Source of the DNA: Lampris incognitus | Lineage: Eukaryota; Chordata; Actinopteri; Lampriformes; Lampridae | Reading direction: 5' to 3' | DNA length: 64,000 nt | Assembly (NCBI RefSeq): GCF_029633865.1 | Contig: NC_079214.1 | Location: 28,363,833-28,427,832, forward strand | Part shown: in pieces, positions 32,001-44,000 of the stretch | Numbering within the stretch: position 1 is the first letter of the stretch | Layout: each line of letters starts with the position of its first letter | Program-made: the position numbers and the translations under genes | The notes under the pieces: generated by a model | Database searches by the model: none | Seen by the model: the letters and a program-made list of their open reading frames with translations, nothing else | What the model was told of the DNA's origin: nothing

Positions 32001-35000
32001 GCATCTTTCCACAGCTCTTTGGAGGGCTTAAACCTGACACCAAGAGAAGAGCTTGATCTTTTGTATAAATGGCTTGGGGCAAAATCATCTGAGCACGCAA
32101 AGAGAATACGAGCAGTCCACATCCATAATGCATCAGCAGGTTTGAGCATGGTATGGCAAAGTTTGGAAGATTGCTATGGATCCCTGGAAGCAATAGAAAT
32201 GCACTCCTTGAGAAAGTTGACCATTTTCCAAAAATCACAAACAGAGAAAATCAAAGGTTAAGAGAGCTAGGAGATATTCTTTTGGAGCTTGAAGCTGCCT
32301 GAGCAGATGGCTCTTTACCAGGTCTTAACTACCTGGACACATCTCGTGGAATCAATCCCAACTGTCCAAAAGCCGCCATACCACCTGCATGACCAGTGGG
32401 TCTCTGGCATATCGTTACAAAGAAAATCACTGAATATCTTACCCACCATTCTCTTTCTTTGAAAAGTTTGTTTGTGACCAAACCAAGACAGTCAGTGATC
32501 CAAGCTTTGCCCTACTCACTGGTAGTTTGAGTACAAGTAGGACAGAGAAACTTTTAAAACACAACATGAAAACGCCAGTTTCTGTCAGAAGTATAGAGGT
32601 CTCAATAGACTCTGACAGCAGTACTGACAACCCCTCAGAAAAAGGGGTGGCCAACCCAGACAAGCAGTGCCCACTTCACAACAAACCACATCCCCTTAGG
32701 AAATGTTGGGGTTTTAGGAGCAAATCCTTGGATGAGAGGAAAGCCTACCTTAAAGATAAGAATATTTGCTATAAGTCTGTTCATCAATCAGTCACCTAGC
32801 CAGAAATGGTGACAAAAATGTTCAGGGCAGAGAGCGCAACAGTTGAGGGCCAGCCTACTGTACCGCATCCAGGACCAGCTCCATAGATAACTGGGACCTC
32901 TGTAACCACAAAAGATCAAGGCAGAGAGCAAAAAGATGGCGCCCCTCTAGCCGTCACATCGAAATGCACCGACATGTGTGGGACTGCAGTTAGGTCAAGG
33001 TCATGCTCCAAAATCTGTCTGTGTTGGTATTAAGGAGGGCACAGCACCGTACACTCTAAAGATGTGCACAGGATTCATTGAAACTTTAGGGCGGCAGGCT
33101 AACAATTTCATTATGGAGTCATTGGATGGCAAAACTCATATTCCACTCCCCCCTCTGATCAAATGTGATATGCTCCCAGATGACAAATCTGAAATCCCCA
33201 CATTTGACATCGCTAGACACTATACACACCCCAAGCGGGTAGTGGACAAGATCCCAACTCTAGAGCCCGCTGCAGCCATCCTGATCCTGCTTGGCCGAGA
33301 CATACCACGAGTGCACAAAGATCGAGAACAATGCAGTGGACCCCAAGACGCATCCTATCCCCAGTGTCTTGACCTGGGCTGGGTGATTATAGGAGAAATC
33401 TGTGTCAGAAGAGCCCACAAGCCAGACTGTGCCAATTTCTACCAGACTAACATGCTAAATAATGGGCATACATTTCTTTTTGACCCTTGCACTAATAGCA
33501 TCCAAGTCAAAGAAGTTTGACACTCCAGTGCTTCCCTATGGATTTCCAAGGACTACCGAGACTTAACAACCCATTTGATGAAAAAGACAATCTTGGTAAG
33601 GGAGTTTATCACCAAACGTCACATGACGACAAGCCTGTGGTGTCTGTGGAAGATAAAGCCTTCCTGGAAATAATGGACAGAGAGGTCTTCATGAACAACT
33701 CAAACAGTTGGGTGGCACCACTACACTTATGAGAACCAAGGTGCAGCCTCCCCAATAACAGAGCACAAGCAGTCAAGCGTCTTACGATGTTACGCCGTAT
33801 GCTTGAAAAAAGGCCAGACATGAAGGAACACATTGTTATGTTCATGCAGAAGATCTTTGAGTCAGGTCACGCTGAACTAGCCCCGCCACTCAACGGAGAA
33901 CAAGAGTGTTGGAGGTTCTATGTGTATGTCGCTAACAGTCACACACGTCCGGGTTTTGATGGTGCGGTATCTTTTCCCTGATAGCAAGGGAACAAACACG
34001 ACAGTGACCTGGGTGTGTTGTGTCTTTGCTGATATTGCTGGCTTTCCTCTGTAGGCAGCCAGCATACACAGCATCCAGGTCCGGGAGCACAGCTCCCACA
34101 ATCCTCTGTGCCGTCTTTAGCACCCGAGCCAAGTCCTTCCTATTCTCTGCTGTGCATTTGGCATACCACACTGTGACACATTGACAGAGGATGCTTGCTA
34201 TTATGCTTCTGTAAAAGTTGACCAACAGCTGAGAGGGGAGACCGGCTTGTTTAAGTTTCCTGAGGAAGAAAAGCCTCTGTTGTGCTTTCTTCACCAGGTG
34301 GGAGGTGTTGAGTGACCATGTGAGTTCTTTGGTTATGTGGATTCCCAGGAATTTGATGTTATCCACAATATGCACCTCTTCACCGTTTATGTGCAGTAGG
34401 GGTGGGGTGGTCTTCCTGGAGCTCCTAAAGTCAACAATGATCTCCTTTGTTTTACTGGTGTTCAGGACCAGATTATTGTCTGAACACCACCCAACCAGAT
34501 GTTGGACCTCCTCTCTGTAGTGTGTCTCCTCATTGTTGGTTATGAGTCCCACTATAGTGGTGTCTTCAGCGAACTTCACTATAGCGTTGGATGAGTGAAT
34601 AGGGGTACAGTCATGGGTGAAAAGGGTGATGAGGGCTGGACTGAGCACACAGCCCTTCGGCACACCTGTGTTCAGGATGAGGGAGAAGTACGGTTACCTA
34701 TCCTGACAATTTGTGGTCTTTGAGTGAAAAAGTCCATAATCCATGAACAGAGTGAGGTGGTTAATCCTAGGTTGCTGAGTTTGTGTACCAGTTTTTGGAG
34801 GATTATCATATTGAAAACAGAGCTAAAGTCAGTAAAAACTATCCTGACATATGTGTTTGGATGCCCCAGGTGGGACAGGGCTGTCTGAATTGTAATTGGG
34901 ACAGCGTCCTCCGTAGATCTGTTCCCCTGATAGGCAAATTGGTGGCTGTCCAGATCTGTGGGGATGATGTCCTTGATGTGAGAGAGTATAATCCTCTCAA

Positions 35001-38000
35001 AGCACTTAATGATAATTGGGGTCAGGGCAACTGAGCGATATAGTCATTGAGGCAGTTGGCTGCTGTCTTCTTGGGTACAGGTACAATGGTGATGGATTTA
35101 AGGCAGGTTGGGACTACAGCCTGTTGTAAGGAGAGGTTGAAGATGTTGGTGAACACCCCTGTTAATTGGTCAGCGCATGTCTTCAGTGTGCGGCCCGACA
35201 CTCTGTCTGGTCCTGCCGCTTTGGAAATATCGATTCTCCTCAGACTGGATTTCACCTGATGGTGCTGTAGGATGAGTGCATGCTCCTGCTTGGGCAGGGT
35301 CATTTGGGCCCTCGCTCCGCTGTTCTGCGTTTCAAAGTGTACAAAGAACTGGTTAAGTGTGTCAGGGAGTGTGCTGTCAAGGGGGATGTGTGGGGTGCTG
35401 CATTTATAATCTGTTATGTTTTTAATACCTCTCCACATGCTCGGGGGTTGTTGTTGTGTGTGAAGTGCCCCTCAATGCGCTGCTTGTACCTGCATTTAGC
35501 CTCTCTAATGTCCTTTTTCAAGTCCCTCCGGGCATTTTTGTAGGCCAGCATGTCACCTGTCCCGAAGGCAGCATCTCGAGCCCTGAGCAGAGACTGCACA
35601 TTTCTTTCCAGCCATGGCTTCTAGTTTGGAAATACCTTGATGGTTTTGGTGGTTCGTACTGTGCCAGTGCAGAAGTGAATGTAGGCCAGGATGGCTGAAG
35701 TGTATTCCTCTAAGTCTGCTCCCTGTGCAAACACTCCCCAGTCTGCGCTTCCAAAGCAGTGCTGTACTTGTGAGTTGGCTTCCTTACTCCAAACTTGGAC
35801 AGTTTTAACAGCTGGTCTTGTTCTACAGATTAGAGGTTTATAAGATGGAGTCATTACCAGTGAGATGTGGTCTGATAAACCGAGGTGTGGCGATGGTGTG
35901 GCTTTGTATGCTCCCGGGATGTTGGTGTAAACTTGGTCCAGAATATTTTTGTCTCTGGTTGGGAAGTTGATATTCTTGTAGAGTTTGGGCAGCACTGTCT
36001 TTAGTTCTGAGTGGTTAAAGTCTCCTGCCACAATCACAGTTCCCTCTGAAACAGCTGTGAGTAAGATGGCAGAAAACTCCCTCGGCATATAAAATGGCCT
36101 GCATTTCACAGCCAGGTATTCTAAGTCCAGGGAGCTGTGTGTCCCAATAATATTTGTAGCTCTACACCAGTCATTATTTATGTAAATACACACTCCTCCA
36201 CCTTTGCTCTTACCGGAGGCTGCTGTCCTGTCTGCTCGGTAAACAGAGTGCCCCGTTAGTACAATAGCCACGTCGGGAACAGTGCTGGCCAGCCAGGTCT
36301 CTGTGATGATCATCACACAGCTGTCCATGTTATGCGACGTAATCCTCAGTCTTATTTCATCCATCTTATTGATGAGTGAGTGGAAGTTGGCAAAAAAGAG
36401 ACTCAGCAGGACTGGTTTGTGCGGGTTAGCCCTTAGCCTAGCTTGTAGGCTGCTCCTCTTACCCTGCTTCTGCTTCCTTTCCCTGCACCGCCTCCGGCGC
36501 CTCTTTGGTGGGATAGCCATAACTCCTCCTCCGGGCTCTCCTGGATGCAGGATCTCCAGTGGGATGGAGTCCAGGCTTTCAGTTGTGTAACCCTGATACC
36601 ATCATCCGATGTTAAGGAGTTCGGCTTGTTCATACTGTATACTAGCCTCAAGCGCTCGAAAACGCAACCACAACACACACAAAAATACTGTTTTGATGAG
36701 AGCACCGAGACACTGCATCTGTGTGCATCGCCATTTTAAGTTTTCATATGTGTAAATAAACAAACAAACAAGATACGAATTGGTTTTCAGGACCCTCCTT
36801 CTGTAAAAGGATGATGGAGCTACACCTCCTCAACAAAAGTCCTTTGAACCAGACTTGGATGCAGATATGCATCTACTTATTACAACTTATGCTACGAAAG
36901 ATTCAGAAATCTTGCTGGTTCACACAGATTCAAGTGTTTTTTTCCAGCTGGAAGCTACTTACCCATGGATTAGCCGAACTCATTCAGAAAGTCAGATCCT
37001 GTTTCAGAGCTCAGGAGGGAGATCTTCCAAAAGCAAATGAGCTTATGCAGGCGAGAACAGTAATTGTCCAGAGTGTTTGCATGAGGCCTTCAAAGAAGAA
37101 CTCAAGCCTGTCCAAAGGAGAGATTGTCTCAAAACACAGATAGTGTTGTGAGGAATGGTGGCCGCATGTCATCAGCTGCAATTTCTTGGGAAGAGAAACA
37201 TCCAACCATTCCTAAAAACCACACCACATTGCTACATTGTTGGTGTAGTGTTACCATGAACGGGTCACACACCAGGATAGGCACATCACTGAAGGGGCCG
37301 TCAGGTCTGCTGGGCTGTGGATCCTGGGAGGAAAGAGACTGGTCTCAAGCGTCATACAGAAGTGTATCTATCACCTGTCGGAGGTTAAGAGGAAACATGG
37401 AAAAACAAAAAATGTCCAACTTACCTGCTGTCTGACCCAAGCCCCTCCATTCACACACGTTGGGTTAGACGTAATTGGGCCATGGACTGTCTGTGCTCAC
37501 CATACCAGGGGAGTCTTCTTAGAAAGCAAGCACTTGCCTGTCATGTTTAACTGTTTGGTCACAAGAGCAGTACATATAGAGGTATTTGAGTCTCTACGTC
37601 AAGCTTCATAAATACACTTAGAAGATTCAATGCAGTCAGGGGTTCAGTAAAACTGTTGCATTTGGACCATGGGACGAACTTTTTTGGTGCCTGCAAAGAA
37701 CTTGGAAAATGCAGAGCTTCAGTCTTACCTCAAAGAACAGGGCTGTACTTGGGACTTGAATCTACCACACTCTTCCCACATGGGAGGAGTATGGGAAGAA
37801 TGATATGGGTTGTTCACCGCATTTTAGATGCTATGTTGCTCAAGGTGCACTCAACTAGTCTTTCACATGAAGTCCTCATCATGCTGATAATAGAAGTCAC
37901 CGCCATAATGAATGCGCAGCCAATAGTAACTATGTCATCAGATCTGGACATGCCTGCTATGCTCACTCCTGCCATCCTTTTAACACAGAAGATTGACTGT

Positions 38001-41000
38001 GTCCACGCCTTCAGGAGACCTTGACATTAAGGATATCTACCGGAGTCAGTGGAAGCAAGTCCAGAGCCTTGCTGATTCTTTCTGGAGACGATGGCGTCAA
38101 GAGTACCTTCGAACACCACAATGAAGGAGGAAATGGCAAGCAGGCCAATCTAACCTGCAAATTGGACATGTTGTCCTCCTGAAGGTCAGCTAGGCCAAAA
38201 AGGAATGAATGGCCTACGGCACTTATAGTAAATACCTTTCCTGGTCAACACAACAGGGTCGATAAAGTGGAGGTAAGAGTGGTTAAAAGGGGCTCCCCCA
38301 GGGTGTATTCAAGACCTGCCTCAGAAGTTGTGCTACTAGTGGTATAGTACAATATACCAGGTGGCGAGTGTGCTGCCCCTTTAAGAGAGTTGACAGAGTG
38401 TTGGCTGTGTGCTGCCATTTGTCTTATGTGGATTTGCCATAGTTTGATTTGTACTGAAAAGCGTTTAAATCACAGCTGTTGTTTTTCCTTCTCATTCATT
38501 TTTTTCTCTGCTTAACCCTAAAGAACTCATGTCTGTAAGTAACCAGAGTTATTTAATTTGAATATTTACCTTGGAATGGTTATTTGGAACGGTTGTTAGT
38601 TCGTATGAAAAACTTAAACCATAGGGATGATAATCGCGCTAGCTTGTATATGGGATTTTTAATGTTAAGCTAGCATTCATGCTAATTGCTAGTTGACTTT
38701 AATGGCTAATTAATGGTGAGTTAGTGGTTGTTGGTTTGAGAGCAAGAGGCAAACACATTATAATTGTGAATTTTCTTTTTATTTCTGTATTTGTTTCAGT
38801 TCTGATAAACCTCTTAAACTGACAAACTGTCTCCTGGATGTTTATTGAACCTGTTTAGCTATCTGCCAAGCTAGCAATCCTGTCTACATTCTAGTAAGGG
38901 CAGAATAGTTATATTTCTATCGAGGAAAATTATATCAAGATAATTATTGCTATTGTTTTATCCCCCAGCCCTTGCAGCATTCACGAAATTATAAATGATG
39001 AGGCAATTCTGCTTAAAACCCCATTTTCAGAGATGGAAATATTAGTTGTATGAGCGCTTTTAGTTTCAATCATTTGCATGAGTTGTTAGTTTATATCGTG
39101 ATCTAACTGTGTTTTTACCTCGTTTCCTTTTCCTTCAATCTATGTCTTTTAAACAGGCATCTCCACTTCTGAGAGTAGAATTACAATATATAACAGGACA
39201 ATACCAGTTTTTGGTATTTGTCAACTTAAAGGCACCAAAAAACATCATAAGGCTTAAGCACGCTGGATTCTTGCAGTCAAAATAGAGAAATATTATTAAC
39301 ATAGTTATAAATAATGAAACTATGGCATAGAAAGCATTCAACAAAGCAGTACAACACTGTGCTCGTCTGTTGATATTTCTATCTTTCATCAGCGATATGA
39401 TGTAAAATTCGTAGGCGGAAATGTAATCCTGCATTAATAAACACAAAAAAAATATTTCTGCATATTATTTACCCTGAACTTCTAAACCCTGTTTGTCCTC
39501 CTTTCTCCTTTTCTGTCCAGTGGACACAGAGGAGGCCGCTCTGCTCCACGAAGAAGCTACCATGACTATAGAGGAGCTGCTTGTACGCTATGGCCAGAAT
39601 GACAATACTGTCAAACATGCTGCTGCACTCAGGTAAATAAATAAATTCTGTTTGGCCTGTCTCACATTTTACATACATACACAGCACTCTTGACTAAAGG
39701 GTCTGTCTGTGATTGCACTATAGTACTGACATGTATAGTAACCTAATCAGAATGAATACACATCCTTGACAGATTAGTATGGCTGACCATTATGTTATTT
39801 ACGTATACAAAATTTGTAAAATATTGTTCCCATGGTTTTGTAAGTGTTATATGCATGCTTGATCCCTCTATTTTAACCTCCTTTTTATTGTGCTCCTAGT
39901 GTGGCTGCAAAAAAGGCCTCCTGCCCACATGCTGGGGCTGCAGGAGACGAGGAAGAGGGTGATGGTAGTGTGCAGAAGAAGGTAGGATTAAATGGAGAGG
40001 TTGAGGAGGATAGCAACGGAAAAGCCAAGGAAGTAGCAGGGGAAGGCGGAGCAAGAGGTTGCAAGCTGCGAGCCATTCGGAGAATGGGAGGAGGCGGTGA
40101 TAGCAGTGATGGCTCCTCTTCAGGTATGGGAGTAAAAAGCGATGCTGTTAACAAATGCTCTAAATTCTTACTCTAGAAAGAACAGGTACCTTTTCAAGAT
40201 TTATTTTCATCATGGGTCCTCTGATCACAGAAGCCAGCAATTGAAAAAACAGTTTTTAATTGCACCTCATATGTGTAAATTCTTAGTAGGACCATTCCAA
40301 GTAATAGTAAAGTGTTTCCTTCTTGCCTGCAGATTAAACAACCCTTAGATGTTCTGTTTCCTCAAGATTCTAAATAGTATTGTGACATTTACATTGCATT
40401 CACAAATAAGAACCCAAGTGGTATTAAGAAAAAATAACATCACGAAGGGTAGTAAGAATACTTGCCTTTGGTCTTCTTTCCACTGTCTTGTCTCCTATCT
40501 TGTATTTTCCTTCCCCTTATCCTCTCTCCTCTTCTATCACCATCATCCTCTCCTCTCCCCGATGTTCCTCAGCTGGAGCAGACAGTGGAGGTTCAGGAGG
40601 CACCAGCAGAGGTGAAAAGGCAGAAGGGGATGCAGGTCCTTCCTGTTCATCTTCTTCCTCCCAGGCTCCAGGAGACACCAAGTCCAGGTTCTTTGATGAC
40701 AGCGAGGAGTCAGAGGAGGGTGAAGAGGAGGAAGGCAGTGATGAAGAGGTATGTATGTCTCACGGGTTTAGGGAATATGTTGTATCTGTAAGCTCAGTTA
40801 GCTAAGTTGAAGTCAACAGTGGGGGTGGAGTGGGCACACAACACAAAATGCTGTTGAAATGTCATTTGGGGATGTCACTTGGCCAGTCTGAATGATATTG
40901 GACTGAGGCAATGAATTAATGTATGAAGAAATGCTAAATGGGGGGCAGCAGTGGCTCAGTAGGTAGAGCAGGTCGCCTGGAGGGTTGCTGGTTTGATCCT

Positions 41001-44000
41001 TGGCTCCTTCTTGTAAAAAAAAAAAAATGTTGAGGTGTCTCTGAGCAAGACACCTAACCCCTAACTGCTCCCGGTGAGCTGATTGTTACCTTGCATGGTT
41101 GACACCGCTGTGTGTGTGGGTGGGTGGGTGGGTGAATGTTAGGCGTTCACTGTAAAGCACTATATATAAATGCGGTCCATTTATCATTTAAAATCTGCTC
41201 CAAGGCCTGATTGACCATTGACTATAGAGAAAGGCCAGGGACTGATTGAAACCAGAGATGGGCACAAATACATCAAAAGTATCAAGAGTATCTTGTTACA
41301 AATTACAAATACTTGCTCATCAAATGTATCAAAATAAAATACAAAATACTGGTATGAGAAAATATATTTAATTAAAATACAGGTAATTTGTAATTTGAAA
41401 ATACAAAAATACATTCTATACAAACGGTATCACATTTTAGACATTAGGTAGCCTCAGTATGGGTCTGACCTTAACCCTCCCTAACATTGAAAAGATGAGC
41501 TCTGCTAATTTCCCCACATCGTAGATTTGAAGTGGCCAATCAGGATATCTTGGAGGTGGGAAGTTGTGAATTCAGGGATGCATGCGGGTGGTTTCTGTCA
41601 GTCAAAGCGACCATTAACTGACTGACTGAACAATTAATTGAAATGCAACTGGGGGAACTGAAGAGTTAGGCCAAAGTGATGCACTAGTTCTTTCAGAAGG
41701 CAATAAGACTGAGCATTTAGCAGATGCCTTTTGCAAGAGTCTACTACTACTACTACTTTCAGCTGCTCCCGTTAGGGGTCTCCACAGCAGATCATCCATT
41801 TCCATCTCTTCCTGTCCTCTGCATCTCCCTCTGTCACACCAACCACCTGCATGTCCTCCCTCACCACATCCATAAACCTCCTCCCTGGCAGTTCCATATT
41901 CAGCATCCTTCTCCCAATATACCCAGCATCTCTCCTCCACACATGTCCAAACCATCTCAATCTTGCCTCTCTTGCTTTGTCTCCAAACCATCCAACTTGA
42001 GCTGTCCGTCTAATATACTCGTTCCTAAGAGTGATAAATATAAATGCAGTAGAGTAAGTAAATTTCTGAGATCTCCAACTTTAAAAGCAACCAATTGAAT
42101 GAGTGCAAAAGACACATAACAGTAGCATTACAGCAGAGTATGATACAGTACAAAAGAGAAGAGCCCCCCCTTTCCCAATTGCAAGAACAACCTAAAAACA
42201 GAGTATACTCCTTTGTGTAGCGCCTAACACTGCAGTCCTTCAATTTCTGTTTTAGATGTTTTTCAGCACAACTAATTCATTCATTCATTCATCATCAGCC
42301 GCTTCTCCGGGTTCGGGTCGCATTCGCAGCAAGCTAAGTAGGGCACTCGTCCCTCTCCCCAGCAACGCCCTCCAGCTCCTCCTGGGGGATCCCAAGGCAT
42401 TCCCAGGCCAGATTGGACATGTAGTCCCTCCACTGAGTTCAGGGTCTACCCCGGGGTCTCCTCCCAGTTGGCCGTGCCTGGTAAACCTCCAAAGGAAGGC
42501 GCCCAGGAGGCATCCTAATCAGATGCCCGAACCACCTAAACTGGCTCCTTTGGATGCGAAGGAGCAGCGGCTCTACTCCAAGCTCCCTCCGGATGTCCGA
42601 GCTCCTCACCCTATCTCTAAGGCTGAGCCCAGACACCCTATGGAGGAAACTAATTTCAGCCGCTTGTATCCGCGATCTCACCCTTTTGGTCACTACCCAA
42701 AACCGATGACCATAGGTGAGGGGTGGAAAGAAGACTGACTGGTAAATTGAGCGCTTTGCCTCCCAGCTCAGCTCCCTCTTCCCCACAACGGTCTGGTACA
42801 ACGTCCGCATTACTGCTGATGCAGCACCAATCCGCCTGTCAATCTCCTGTTCCATCCTACCCTCACTCGTGAACAAGACCCTGAGATACTTGAGCTCCTT
42901 CACTTGAGGCAACAACTCATCCCCAACCCGGAGGGAGCAATCCACCATTTTCCAGTAGAGAACCATGGCCTCAGACTTGGTGCTCAGCACAACTAATATC
43001 TATCTAACAAATTTTTTTACGTCAGTTGTAGTTGTTTTTCAGCACAACTGATTTCTCCCAGTTCAGCTGTTAATCACCTTCTGCGAGGGTGGTAAACCAT
43101 GCCTGCAAAGGAGGAGAGATGCTCAACTGATGCCAGTGATGGCAAAGTGGTGTTGAATCTCACAAACTCAAAACTTTATTGCAGACTCGGGGTCCATAAC
43201 TGACAAAGACATGGTAAAAAATGAAGCCATAAAAAATAAGAACCACTAGTAAAAGATAAACCCAAGACAATACATAGTGTAGACAGTAGAATAACATAAA
43301 AGGAACAAATCAGTGTCTTACATGGAGGCAGCTATACCAATGGTCCCGCTGCTTGGATTGGTAGTGTGTGTCACTGAATCTTATATTTGTTAAACTCTTG
43401 ATTACATTATCAAAGTCATTGAGCCGGCAAATCAATTTATACATGAGATTTGTTTTAGAACAGCCTGAAAAGTATTGACTCCTGCAGCCACAAACATTTC
43501 ACTTGCACTACACCATCTAGGTCTTTTTAGTAGTATTCTCGTTGCATCATTATAAGCTATTCAAAGTCTCTGTAAGCTTGCTTTTTTGTAGTTTGACCAC
43601 AGGTGTGCAGTATAAAGTGGTGTACTCCACAAAGAGTAGCTTCATCAGTGGATATGAATCCACAGAGGAAAGGTCCTTTCTGGGGTCCTCAAGAAAGTGA
43701 AGGGTCTTCAACTCTGCTTTGCTGTGCCTGGGAAGTATCTCTCTGCCCAACTGTCTCAGTTCCTGTTGTTGGGATTGGAAACAGTAGAGACAAACAGGGA
43801 AACAATGTTATTATGAATTTACATTCAAGGATTTTTGACATCACGAAACTATTTAAAAACATGACATGAAACTAGCTACTCATTTATTTTTTTTAATTGA
43901 TGAATATTCATTTTTGATGATTAATTCATGAAATTGCAGTTTAACCTTAAGACATTGAAGTGAGAGTAGTTTACCTGTACCCTGGTCAGAGAAGATGAAG

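Larger units (their letters stand above)
30531..38907 (+). mobile_element. BEL/Pao LTR retrotransposon, decayed, with a nested LINE
   Basis: LTRs of about 538 bp at 30531-31067 and 38369-38907 (aligned throughout, with many substitutions and small indels) are flanked by GTTAT at 30526-30530 and 38908-38912. The internal region reads in the ppm1g sense: gag (31217-32260), zinc-like region (32640-32800), protease (32950-33520), remains of RT (33520-33950) and integrase (37120-38340). Much of RT and RNase H is deleted. A minus-strand LINE (about 33950-36750) sits inside. Confidence 0.88.
29627..38973. mobile_element. hAT-type non-autonomous element in intron 4, later split by BEL/Pao
   Basis: The ends read TGGAGCTGGGCGATATGG (29627) and, in reverse complement, AAGGGCTGGGGGATAAAAC (38973), a common hAT MITE end type in fish. 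The 8-bp target duplication GCAGCATT flanks it at 29619-29626 and 38974-38981. The element itself is only 29627-30530 plus about 38913-38973. The 8.4 kb between are the BEL/Pao insertion. A Nimb-type LINE tail fragment lies at about 30413-30468. Confidence 0.78.

Noticed and set aside
35280-35698. Plus-strand ORFs in intron 4
   Set aside because: Antisense shadows of the Rex1-like LINE endonuclease/RT on the minus strand.
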